From Butyriboletus loyo (Eukaryota; Basidiomycota; Agaricomycetes; Boletales; Boletaceae): DNA of 64,000 bases. The notes under the pieces were generated by a model that saw only the letters and a list, made by a program, of their open reading frames with translations, was not told the origin of the DNA and did no database searches. The stretch spans positions 248,001 through 312,000 of the forward strand of contig JBBPSI010000007.1 of NCBI GenBank assembly GCA_038093515.1. Direction: 5' to 3'. Below, one piece after another: positions 31,993 to 43,137 of this stretch. The translations under genes were made by a program, and so were the position numbers. The first letter of the stretch is position 1; every line of letters starts with the position of its first letter.

Positions 31993-34900
31993 ATGTCCAC
32001 CAGCGAGACAGACTCAGAGCCCGAGCCCGAGCTCGTCACTGACACCGTCACCAGTTTGATAGCATTCGCCCACTTGTCTGCGACGCGACCGAGCCATACT
32101 CCAACAGGCCAGAGGACTGTCAGCTGGGCTGTGGATACCCTTGCGACACTTGACTTTCGACTTGTCCGCAAGGTATGCCATCGTAATCTCAAAAAGTTCT
32201 TCCATAAACCAATGTATAGGATACCGCGCTTCATGGCCTCATTCAAAATTGTGCTAGCACGATACTTGCCTTGTTCAATACTGTGCTCCAACAGGAACTA
32301 GCCGCTGACAGTCCTTGCGGCTTCATCCCAGACGTCGCCAGCATACGTGCGTCATGCGATTCTTCCCATCCTCTGTACTCACTCGTTTCCCCTGACCGAT
32401 CCAGTCAGACCCTCATTTCTCCATCTTCTCTTTCAGTACCGCCGACTCTTTCGTGTCTTCGCAACGCGGGATTTCAAACTGGGCTCTGCATCCCTAACGA
32501 TTGTATGCTGGGTGGACGTCGTCTTGGCTAGGCTCGGCGACGTTGCCGCATTCATAGCGGCAGGCCTTGATGGGGATCACCCCGACCAGTCACTTCCCGA
32601 ATCCTTGAAGGCACAAAGAGATGAAGATAACCTTCGTGCCGCAATACAGCTACCAGGTAGGACATGTTCTACCGAAACGTGGACGTATCTCATGCAACGT
32701 AGACAACTGGGATATGCTTCCATCTATGCTTTTGTCAGAGCGCGTGTCAGTTGCCACAAAACGGTTGTCCATAAGGCTGATGTTGGGGAGGTATATTCTC
32801 TATCCCGCGTTGTCGGGACTTGTAGATGCGGACAACAAGTCAGTCATCTGCAAAGCACAATCAGAGCAATATCAGATCACGGCGCTTTTCATAGCATACA
32901 CAGCTTGCTTCCCACGTTTGCGGAATTTGTAAGACAAAGTGCGGCTCGGGTGGACGGGCTGCGTTCAGTATTGGAATCCGGCTTGCGGTACCTCTTACTG
33001 CAGGAGCGCCTCACAAGCGCAATGGCGATTTCCCTGTTTGCGGTGAGCAAATTTCGCGTTCTTTGCTCAACAATTCGTGTCTAGACGACTATCATCCTAG
33101 GCCGCTGACATTGTACAAGATTCGACCATCAACCCGGAACGTGGGGTCGCCTTCCGTCCTCAAATGATGACCGCCGCCATGCAGCTTCTGCGATTCGTTC
33201 TGAATGAGGGAGGAAATCCTACCCAAATGAACATTCTGAGTCCTTTGGATCATCTGGATATTCCCACAAGCGTCATCTTACGATGGGGGATTGTTCCACA
33301 ATGGGCATGGAGCATTTGGCCGGAATATTGCACCTTGCATGCGGACACGATCACGTGCCTTGTACGTTCTTTATCTTTTGAAGACAAGCACATCTTAGGG
33401 CTTTAGACCACGGCGTACATTCGACATCACGGAGTAGGCCCGGGGTCATTATTAGAAGTCTTAGATGTGCAGTCTACCCATGGTAGGTCGAGTAACCAAG
33501 CAGCGATGATCAGCGTGATGACCGTGAGACGGTATGTTACACGCTGGGGCATCCCGCTGACATTCTCTAGGACCTTGTCTTTCGATTCATTTCGGTACTC
33601 TCCGTTAGCAGACACTCCAAGCAACTCTCAACAAGCATGATGAGCGTACTTCATGGAAGCTGCCGATTGATCTGTCAGTGGATGAACCGGGACTCGTGTG
33701 GAATTCAAAATTCGAAGGAATGCTGCAAAGCATTGATTATTCTCTTTGGCTACTTATCACAGAATGAACAACACCTTACTTGTGAGTATCCGATTTCGGT
33801 TTCCCGACGCGCGGTAGAGGCGGCAGCAGTGAATGAGCTAGTCATCGAGTGCCTGGCACTTATGGGTCAGCAATGCGCGCGCGAAGCCTGGACGGCAGCC
33901 ACGGAGGATGATAACTTTTACTTTCTTAAAGCCCTTGGTCAGAGTATGGTTCTAATTTCTCTTCGGTGATAGGACGCTGAACGAATCCAGGTTTTATACA
34001 GACGAAGACGTAAGTATTCAATGAGAAATGACCATCCTGAATGTCACAATCCAGTTGACACAGGACATTGTCCCAGGATAATCTCCCAAAGTCCAGGGAA
34101 CTTTATGCGGCACAACTGATGCAATTCCTTGTCGTTATGATGTCCAAAGGAGTCCGACCATTGGACCTGGATGTATTCGTCGAGTTTACAGATGCGGTGG
34201 GGGAGCGAGTTCTTAAAATGCCGCTGAACGACAGGGGGATCCTTTGCGAAACATTCCTCATATGTCTCGCAACTGCAAATTTATCCGGAATCGATTTGCC
34301 ATGCTACAAAGTCAACGTGGCTGCTGACGAGGAGGCTATATGGCGTATCGGGATGTATAGCGGAGATACGAACCTCTTCCTAGCGTGTAAGTACGCATTA
34401 CCGAGTGCGATGTCAGCTGAATCCAGAGTTGCCAAGCTGCTTTTTCACTGTACATCACTTCTGCACTCGTCAGCGTCGAGCCGCTGACCTACCTAGAGGG
34501 CTTGGAACACTTGCTGGATATGGCCTTACTGATATGTTCGCGGCACTATCCTCGCGAGGATGAACCCTTGGCATTTATCGTCCTCCCTACGATATGCGAT
34601 GCATTGGCGCGCTTATTAGAGCACAGAGACGACATTGCCGGTAAGCACCAACTGATAGAGAGAGCAACGTTGCCGAGCGTTTTCTAGGGATATACACCTG
34701 GACAACCGCGAGAATATCGACGCTTGGCAGTGTCTTGCGGTCCTTGGGTGACAGGGCGGATTTGGCGCGTGACGGATACAGCGCATTGCTGAAAGGCAGA
34801 CTCTCGTCGACAGCGTTGAGGAGGGTGCTACGGGAGGTATGTGCGAACAAGTGCATGAAGCTAAGTGTATGGCTAACTGTGCAACAGATGGACGGGGAGG

Positions 34901-34998
34901 CAAAGGCAAATGGGGGGACGAGGGAGGGGAGGGAATACGAGCTCGTGTTTTGTAGATTCGATGGGTTCTCTCACTTGTTGTATGTAACAGCGGTGTGA
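31993..34998 (+). CDS. Unidentified large helical protein, many exons
   Basis: I do not recognise this gene, and its boundaries are approximate. It starts near 31993 with MSTSETDSEPEPELVTDTVT. A chain of short open frames follows to about 34998. Readable helical blocks include ASLTIVCWVDVVLARLGDVA, ILYPALSGLVDADNKSVICK, MTAAMQLLRFVLNEGGNPTQ, LDLDVFVEFTDAVGERVL and RLSSTALRRVLREVCANKC. These alternate with breaks like the ~50-nt introns seen elsewhere. The composition looks like stacked alpha-helical repeats of the HEAT/ARM kind, but no signature was matched. Between 32621 and 33084 two long frames overlap in different phases, so the exon choice there is open. A broken gene is possible, but most blocks keep coding character. 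Confidence 0.45.
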
Positions 34999-35076
34999 CG
35001 TTACATTCCAGTGTCACATTGCATCACGGTCTGGCTCCGAGCAAGATTAACTTACTCCTCGACGTCCTCGCTGTCG

Positions 35077-36382
35077 ATGTCGATGTCGTCGCCCTTCGCG
35101 CTCAGCTATCGTCGTCGATCCCACTCAGCATCCTCGCCATCGCCGTCCCCAGCGCCCGCATCTTCGTGGCGACCTGCCCACAAGCGCGCCCACTCGTCCC
35201 ACCGCGACACCCCCACGCTCCCCGACTCGCAGCAATGTCACCTCGATATCTGGAGGACTGGAAAGAGGCTTCGCCGAGACATTTTCGTACGTGTCCCCTT
35301 GTACCTCCGTCTGTCGTCGTTCCCCTCACCTCCTCTGTCCCCCTCTTCAGCCTGCTCAAGCAACTCGGAGCTCCACGCCCGCCTCCGCAGACAGTCGTAC
35401 TACGAGCTCGAGTTCCTCTGCCCCACATACACCCCTCTTCCCTGCGTCGTCCGCAGACTTCCCTCTTTTCCCCACTCATCCACTCTGCGGAGGCAATCTA
35501 TCCGCCCGCAATCCCCGTTGCCCCTCTTCCACCGTGTCACTTCTCCACGATGACACATGCGAATCCTCCCAATCGGAACTTGCTCGGCTCCGATCTGCAG
35601 CTTTTTCCGAGCTTCAGCGGAGTGTCGAAGAGAACGGCGAGGGTTTCATCAAGCGCATGCGCAAGTTCGAAGACTCACGCTCCAGATCCGCACAACACTC
35701 TCGTGCAAGAGGCATCGAGAGGCGTCGCAGAAAGCGCCATTCCCCCAGCGTACCTACAACCAGTACCGCCGGGAAAAGTATCGTATCAGACGATGACGAT
35801 GACGTCTTGTTCCTTTCGAGCGCTCTCGATGCTCAACTGTTACATTCAAGACAAAAGCGTTCGTCTAGCCTGGGAGCGATGGACGATAGTGACTTTCAGT
35901 TCCAGGGCGAGACCAACTCATCTGGTCGACTCTCCCCCATTTTTAGCACCTTCAACCCCTTCCCATTCACTCGCTATGCATCGCATGTTCAACCTAACAC
36001 CAGCAATCAGTTTACGGAACTATCCACCTCATTCAGCACATCTTTTGACTTTACAAAATCTCTCCATACCAATGAGTTCAAATCAGCCCTGTCTCGTTCC
36101 TCCTCCGACTCTCTTGCGTCAACGGCGGACGTGTCTCTATCAAGTTCATACGCAGAGGATGTCAACTACCTCTCATCCTCATCCATGGTCTCTCCACCTC
36201 ATTCACCTTTTCATCTATCAGCTGGTGCTATATTAAACTCCGCTTCTAGCGCGGAGAAAGCAATAGCGGCCCTTACTTTAGCAATGGCAAATGGAGCTGG
36301 CGGCCTCGGAGACTATGAGGCAGTCAGAGCATTGAATGTTTCGTCAACAGATGAATCACAGGTCGGAGAACTGTGGCATTAA
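35077..36382 (+). CDS. Serine-rich, mostly disordered fungal protein
   Basis: No known domain. Exon 1 (35077 to about 35287) begins MSMSSPFALSYRRRSHSASS and ends RRDIF. An intron (about 35288-35349) leads to exon 2, which starts PAQATRSSTPASADSRTT and ends at 36382. The middle holds a basic and charged segment (SELARLRSAAFSELQRSVEE, RGIERRRRKRHS), followed by an acidic run with four aspartates in SDDDDD. The C-terminal third is Ser/Thr-rich and phosphorylatable-looking. A final helical piece reads AEKAIAALTLAMANGAGG. The whole suggests a scaffold or regulatory protein, but nothing identifies a function. An alternative start at 35011 would add 22 residues. Confidence 0.55.
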
Positions 36383-37087
36383 ATGCTTCTGCACCCACCG
36401 GTTCTACTGCAAAGTATACTTCGTAAACTCATGGTAACCACTCTGGCCCTCTCGCAGCGAAGTTTTACCGTCAGTAAATTTCTTGTTTATTTCTAATCGT
36501 CGAACGGGCGCTCGTACATGGACCCAAGAAAAACCGGCTAGCCATACTGCGTTAATATCATGCATCGTGTTGTACCCAGCCAGAAGCCAATTTGTCTATA
36601 CCACCATGAACTTTTGGTTCCTTCCCCTTGAAATCTCATTCATGGGGTTGCAAACAAATAAATTACGTGTAGAATGCTTTCTTTTCTCTTTCGATATGTC
36701 CTCTGAAGTCCCTCGTGTATGTATCATGACCTGTGTAAATATTGTAACTCGTCAAGGAGAACTTGAACTTTGGGATTTGATTTTGTAGAATATGCAGAGG
36801 GTTAGAATGATGAATTCTATGTGTTCCCCTATAGTACTCGTCTATCCATAATGTTATCGAGTAGCTACTAGATCTATGAGGCCGAATGTAGCTTGTACTT
36901 ATTTGGTCTACACTTTCCCAACAGATTTGAACGTAATCCATGAATCTGCAGAATGGCAGGGACGGGCACAATATCATGTATTCGCCTTACGATCACGATA
37001 TAATCCGGTGCATAAGGCAGCACAAGTCATGATTGCATTGCCTTGGAGCAGGACAGGCATGTCACCACTGAGCGGTCTCCTCGAGGC
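36383..37087. other. Intergenic, convergent 3' ends
   Basis: About 700 bp between two converging stop codons. Small frames (for example 36663-36977 on the minus strand) show no protein similarity. It is A/T-richer than the flanking genes, as expected for 3' untranslated and spacer DNA. No RNA gene or repeat was recognised. Confidence 0.5.
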
Positions 37088-38624
37088 TCAGCAAGTAGAT
37101 AAATCCTGCCTTTCCTCCAACTCCGTCCGTAAATCTTCTATGATTTTCTCAGCAGATATGCGCCGTCTCAACTCTGCTTGGTACAGTTCTTCTGCCCTTT
37201 GACGAGCTCGCGCCTCCATCATCAACTGTTCCCTCATCCCTTATTATGAACAGATGAAGTCGATTCCGAGATGCCAAGAACACCTGCTTACCAGAAACGA
37301 GCTTCCCGAGGCTGGGCGGCACATAAAGATGGGAGGCCACGGGCACCCAGGGTAAGGTGAAGACTTCCGGAATGTCGAGCATATAGAACTCTTCGTCGGA
37401 ATCCAGGTGAATACTGCTGCTGTCAAGGGATGCCGTTTGGGAGAAGGTCACTGATCGATTATCCTTTGACGGACTACTGAGGCTCATAGCCTCTGCCTGC
37501 TCAGTTACGGGCAACTCTGTCAATTTCGTATGTCTGCTATGAACAGAATCCTCTCGTGAAGGCGAGATGGAAAATGTTGGCGGAGAGGACCCAGAGGGTT
37601 GCAGCAAGTCAAGATGATATGCGCGAACGCCGGCCAGTCCGTCACTGGGAGGGGCTTGGCCCACATGGGGATCCGGACTTGATGTTGATGGAGCTTCCAT
37701 GTCCACGCCAGGAACAATGGACTGGTCAGTTCCACCATCAGAAGGCAGTACCGAGCCTTTGTGACCTAGTTTCTTCCCTGAGGCATCCGCACCCGCGGGC
37801 AAGGCATTCTCAAACTCCATTCGAGTCGAAAAAGAACCCCATGGAGAAACGTTGACTATTGTTTCTTGTGATTGTGAAATGTTGATGATGGTCGTTGTTT
37901 CGTTCCTCACGAGGTCAGCGTCGGGAGAGTTTCTCTGGGTTATCGCTTCAAGCTGGATACTAGATGAAACAGACTCGCCGCCTTTCCGGGTATCGCGCAA
38001 AAGCATCTGGCTGAAGCAAGCGTCTTCATTGATTCCCAAAAGTGGCAGAGTACCTTGAGATTGTCGCATTCGAGCCCATTCCTCCATCAAATCTCTTTTC
38101 GCATTTTCGTCTGTAAGGTCAACGACCTTTCTTCGGCGTCCCCTGGGCTGTTTAACTGAGTGTGAACCAACCATCTCGTTCGGAGTGGACAATATGACAG
38201 AGCCAGCAGGCGGCTCGCTCAGTAGATTTCCTGCGCCGTCCGGACCTGCCAGATGCGTATAGATATCTGAGCTACGTCTGTTGATAAAAGGATGGATCTT
38301 GCGCGCAAGTCGGGCGGAAATTCGTGTTGGCAGGGCATACTCCATGTTTGTTATGGGCGAACCAACCCTCGATCGAGAGCGTCTACACGATTGTAGTTGT
38401 GTGGAGAGTTGAGACGAGCTGGGTGCAGCAGGAGTGGACGACGATCTTTTGCGTCGCTTCCGAGGACGCTGTTCACTGGGATCAGCAATTGGCTCTGTCA
38501 CCGAGGCTGAGATGCTAGCCATGCAATCTGCTTTGGATGTAGCACAGGATGAAGAGTCACGCTTGCGTCCGCGAGCTACGAGTCGAGTTGGACTGGTCAT
38601 CGACGCGATGGCGACCGTGCTCAC
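37088..38624 (-). CDS. Unidentified nuclear-looking protein with AT-hook-like motif and coiled-coil tail
   Basis: Two exons (37292-38624 and 37088-37239) give 494 residues. The N terminus has a strong basic cluster (RPRKRRKRSSS) and, further on, KQPRGRRRKVVDLTDENAKR. That contains an AT-hook-like RGR core. The central part is Ser/Thr-rich with acidic runs. Near the end of exon 1 is a hydrophobic stretch (YMLDIPEVFTLPWVPVASHL). The second exon, found by removing intron 37240-37291, gives a clear heptad coiled coil: MREQLMMEARARQRAEELYQ and AEKIIEDLRTELEERQD. Reading through the intron instead gives an implausible end. A role in chromatin or transcription is inferred from composition only. Confidence 0.6.
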
Positions 38625-39052
38625 TAATCACGATACTTGGCAAGCTCGGTGGTGGTATGTCTTCGACATTCAAGAATGAGGACTCTGTAGACATCAAGGA
38701 CGTCTGTGATGGACTGTGTACTCACTTGGTTTCTTTGACCGTAAAGACTCTGCGATGACGAACGTCAATGCGACGAGCGTCACGGGAAGTGGCACGGTAT
38801 GATTTACTTACCCAGCCTCGAACTTTCCCGTCGACTCACGGGCACGGTCTGTGGTCTTTCGTTCTGCGGAGGAGTCCAGATTCAGGTCAATAGTTAATGT
38901 AGTGGCAACACGCATGGTACAGGGTCGTGGCTACACAGATCAAATGAACGACAAACAACCTTGTGAATTTGGTACAACGTGATCGAATGACTTGGAGACA
39001 ATGTCTACCATGCAGGTATCCTACTGTTACACTGAGCGCAAATCCAACATAG
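38625..39052. other. Upstream region of the AT-hook-like gene
   Basis: About 430 bp between the DnaJ stop codon and the start of the 37-38.6 kb gene, which are transcribed in the same direction. It should contain the promoter of the latter and the DnaJ 3' end. Nothing else was recognised. Confidence 0.4.
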
Positions 39053-39963
39053 CTACAGGGCGGAACCCAGCACCTTGATGGCGAGCGCACGGAGAATCTG
39101 GACAAATATTCAGTCTCATACCGGACGATGGATATGTTGAGGCATACCTCTGCTTTCTGGGTCGCTCCAAGTTCCGAGAATACTGCGGCGACGCATTTGC
39201 CTTTGGCGTCTCGTATGGCTCCGATTCGGTTACCAGCAACAGCACCAAGCATAAAACCTGGTACGTTGGCCACGATGAAACCTAGACCTGTGAATGAAGT
39301 GAAGGGATGATTCATATCTTATGTGGAGCTGGCTCACCTCCACCACATGCAGCGCCGAGGTAAGACCACCATGGTGTGTGCCGTTCCACTTCGGGGCGAA
39401 GGAGCTTGGCCCGGTTCAGCCGGTGGCCATGAAAATGCAAACTGATCACGTACCTCGTCGAAAACGTCAGCAAAGACATTCTCGGCATCTGGCCTCTGCT
39501 TCTGCCCATTGTTCTGGGATCCGTCGTCCGTGGCTGCACCACCAAACATACTAGCGAACTGGCGGGGGGAGTTCGACGAGGCCTTCGGGTCAGCGCTCTT
39601 GTCCGTCTGAGATTTTGAGGAATAGAGAATGTCATATTCCTTTCTTCGAATAGAGTCGGAGAGGACATAGTATGCATCTGCAACTGCCTAACAATGGTGG
39701 AGACATGAGTTGACTCTGATACTCTTCCTCGAGGAGTAAAGGGCTACCTGGAATTTCTCTTTGGCAGCTTTCTTCTCAGCATCAGTTGCCTTTGTCAGCC
39801 TGTCAGGATGCGTTCTACGAGACCAGGATGAGCAGATGGCACGTCATTGAGGAGCTGGCGTTCATCACCTCAGAGACTCTCTTCTGTAGGCCTGCCTGAT
39901 CTCTTCCGAAGAGGCTGATTTCTGTACGCCAAGGATACTGTAGTAGTCGGGAAACGCGGACAT
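39053..39963 (-). CDS. DnaJ (Hsp40) protein with glycine-rich C-terminal hydrophobic segment
   Basis: A J-domain co-chaperone that would stimulate an Hsp70. It starts MSAFPDYYSILGVQKSASSE and has the HPD motif (RTHPDRLTKATDAEKKAAKE), followed by KFQAVADAYYVLSDS. Introns lie near 39870, 39800, 39700, 39430 and 39300. The middle, with ASSNSPRQFASMFGGAAT, is polar. The C-terminal third has WWSYLGAACGGGLGFIVANV, then PGFMLGAVAGNRIGAIRDAK. This is a hydrophobic glycine-zipper-like stretch that may insert into or pack on a membrane. The last exon is short (ILRALAIKVLGSAL, stop at 39053). It has no zinc-finger or client-binding domain typical of type I or II DnaJ proteins. Confidence 0.82.
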
Positions 39964-40135
39964 GGTGGGAGTGCAAGGGAGAGAGCGAAAGTTGTGACAT
40001 GCTGCTCAGCGCCTGCAGCCATTTCGATCGAATATTGCACTCAAGGAAAGCACGTGATTGCTCTGCAAAATACGCAGTAGAAATCGAATTAAACACTGCC
40101 ATCAAAGTAAAAATACGATGTATAGAAAAACAAGT

Positions 40136-42869
40136 CTAGTCATCCGCCAGCACCTGTACCCGCAGTGGGCCATATGACTGAATTGCAAGCGGTGGTGGCC
40201 TTGGCCGTACGAACATCTTCTGAACTCGATCAACTTCCTCTACCGACACGGTCTCTCGCAGGCGTTGAGGTCTGGTTGGTGGTATCGATATGTCCTTCTC
40301 TACACAATCCGTCACAATGGTCTGTGCTGAAAGGGCCATCGTCAGAGAGCGGGACGTCTGGTCGTCGATCCGATGTTGCATGACGCCCGCGGGTCCATCT
40401 ATGACATCTGCTTGGGGCAGTCCGGAGGAACACGCGAACGACGAAAGCTTGGCCACAGCGGGCGAAGCCGGCAGTCCCTCGAGCTGCCGCAGCACGGGTA
40501 GCACGGGTGGAGGATGTTTCTTTATGCTCAAATTAGTTTGCAGCCCTCTGGCACTGGACTCATTCTCCGTGGGCCGCCAAGGCTTCTCTCGGTCTCCTTG
40601 TCTAGGTTCACCAGGAGTTGCTAGACCTTTAAAGATGTTAGAAAGGCTACCACTAGAACCGGCGAACAGCCTACCGCCAATAAACGAAGTCACGTTATAA
40701 AGCGTTCCCCCAGAGTCAGTGTCAGAAGACTTTCCGGCTTTTCCAGAAAGAGATTCATTCTTTTCCCCTAAAAAATAATGTGGAACGCTACTAAAACGTG
40801 GGGAGCTTGGGATGTCAACGAGAGGCGCTGAAGTCTTAGGGTGGACTGGAGCGTGTGTGTCCCGAATGGGAGTTGACCAAGCAGCAGCAAGGCGAACTCG
40901 TCTATCTCCTCGAATACGCGTCATAGACGATGAACGGGGTGAAGGGAGCGATGGAACAGGGGTTGTCAACCAAGGAGGAATAGGGAAGCTACTTAAGGAG
41001 ACGTCAGAAGAAACAGTCCTTTGTCCAGTTGAAGGTGAACGAGTCAATTCTACGCTTTTGGGATTCATGATAGAGTTAGGAGACGATGAATTGGTGGATT
41101 TCCTTGTGGAGAACAACTTGAGTGCCTCTATGCTCTGGTCTAGCTGACTCTGCTGTCTCAGAAGCTCGTCTAACGACGTTCGCGACTCGGAAGCATTCGC
41201 GAGCAATTGAATACCGCCAAGACCGTAAACAGGAGAAGCTTCCGAGGGTACTGTTATACTTCCCGTGTGCTTTCCTCCAGAGATTGATGGAGGAACAGAC
41301 GAGATAGGAACGGAGCTTGTTCGAGCTTGAGGCAGAGCCGTACGTCGCGAGACGTCCGCTCGATAAGAATGAACGATTTGGTCAGTATGGATGGAACCCT
41401 TCGCAGACCGTGCAATTGCAGATTGGGCATCCAAAGCAGAAGTGGTCGCCATGTGGTTGGCGGATGTATCGCGTATAGGCTCAACCCATTCTTCGTGTTC
41501 TTGCGTCGACGACACTATGCTGGCTCGCAATTGCGTGTCCATACCTCCAGGGTCCACTTTTGCTTCCTCGGCGTTCCAGAGCTTGACCTCTTCACATTCG
41601 TAGCGCGGCCGGTTTCTTGAGACCCTAGGGGATACCCGTGGTGATACGTGGTTCAGCGGGCGACGCGGCACCTCCTGGGTTGACTCCCTGTTTTGAGTTG
41701 CAGCGCCAAGGACCATGGACGTACGTGGCGTATCGACAACCGGCGGGGTGATTCTGAATGTGGAGCCACGAGGGGGTTCGGGGAGTGTGGACACGACATC
41801 TGTGCGTATTTTACCTTGTGGTGAGGCAGTGGGAAGGAGGATATCGCAATGGCTGAGCAAGGCCGTAATTACGACGAACACAACAACAATGTAGATCTCA
41901 AAGGCTTGAAGTAGGCGACCAACCGTTGATTCAGTGAAAGCGACTGCGGAAGAGGTAAGACCCCCCTGAAGGAGAAAGGTTACGATCACTCACAGCTAAG
42001 AAGGTCCCCTACTCCAACGGCGATGTTGACAAGGAGCCCGAAAATTGGTGCGAGACACTCCCTAAATGTATGCACTAACATACTATCGGTCACGTCGAGA
42101 GTGATGGTGCCCAACAACAACTTCAGGAGAAGTAAGAAAGATACAAGTAATTCCAGTGCAGCGTCTGCGGCATAGACATTGCTATATCGATGGAATTGAG
42201 GGACCACGCGCCAGACAATTTGCAGGGCCGTGATGGTTATAATGGCTAGTAACAAGGAAACGCCGAGAAGTTTGCCCAGTAATCCCCGACGCATCCAACT
42301 TGTACTATGAGGTTCAAGGGTGTGTTCAAGGGCAAGAAAATTGATTCTCTGGGCCTTTTGGGTAGATGCTGCACGTCGAGCCTTTAAGGGGGGCTCCGCG
42401 ACGTATGACCAATAGAACAGAAAACGGAACCCTATGGAGAACGCGAACAAGACCTCCCTCGCTCTGATGGCGGGTTCGCTGGTTACGAAGGTTGTGCTCA
42501 TTTCATCGGTGAGGGTTTGGCCCAAGTTGAGGACTGCGGCGACGAAGGCTAGCAAGGCGGAAAAAAAGAGCCAGACTGCTGATCTACAGGGAAGGAAAGG
42601 AGGGGGTAAACATAAGACGAGACGAGACGAGACGGTGCTCACAGAGCTACTCTTTTCAAAACAAGAAATAACATTAATACACCGAACACGAGGATCCCCA
42701 GAGATATGAAAGGGATGTCCGAGAGCACTTCCGCGACCTGTTGCTGTCAGTCCTGGCTCCCATGGCGCAACGATGGACTAACCTCGCAGTTGTTACTCCA
42801 TGATAGGGGGTGGGGGAAGTGATACCAACTAGCTGTGGGATCACAGGCTGGTGAAAGATTGACTGCCAT
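40136..42869 (-). CDS. Multipass membrane protein with long disordered tail
   Basis: I know no named family. Four exons (42783-42869, 42643-42737, 41994-42583, 40136-41943) give 859 residues. The start MAVNLSPACDPTASWYHFPH gives a short extracytoplasmic-looking end. The membrane spans then include FISLGILVFGVLMLFLVL, AVWLFFSALLAFVAAVLNLG, VLFAFSIGFRFLFYWSYVAE, LLGVSLLLAIITITALQIVW, ALELLVSFLLLLKLLLGTIT, APIFGLLVNIAVGVGDLL and AFEIYIVVVFVVITALLSHC, about seven in all. The remaining ~550 residues are Ser/Pro-rich and probably cytoplasmic. A seven-span N terminus with a large cytoplasmic tail recalls fungal receptor-like proteins, but no receptor signature was matched. Spans come from hydrophobicity only. 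Confidence 0.6.
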
Positions 42870-43137
42870 CAGGGAGAGTGGTGGAAAGGAAGGGATTCTC
42901 TCGACACAGCGAGGAATGCGAGCTAAGATTGAATACAGTCGGCCACGAACTCAGCGACTTGGGGCACCAGTGGTTGTTCAGGAGGACGGTACGTGGGGAA
43001 AGGATGTAGCGAGCATGGTCCGGGCGTCATGAGATGGTTGTCATGGAGGGACTGCGAGATTTAAAAATGTGTGACCATGAACAAGCGGACCGTGTGGATA
43101 CATGGCAACGACATGGGAACAGATGCCCAACTAAAAC

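Noticed and set aside
40812..41147. 111-codon plus-strand ORF inside the membrane-protein tail
   Set aside because: Antisense to the disordered tail of the supported minus-strand gene; no motif.
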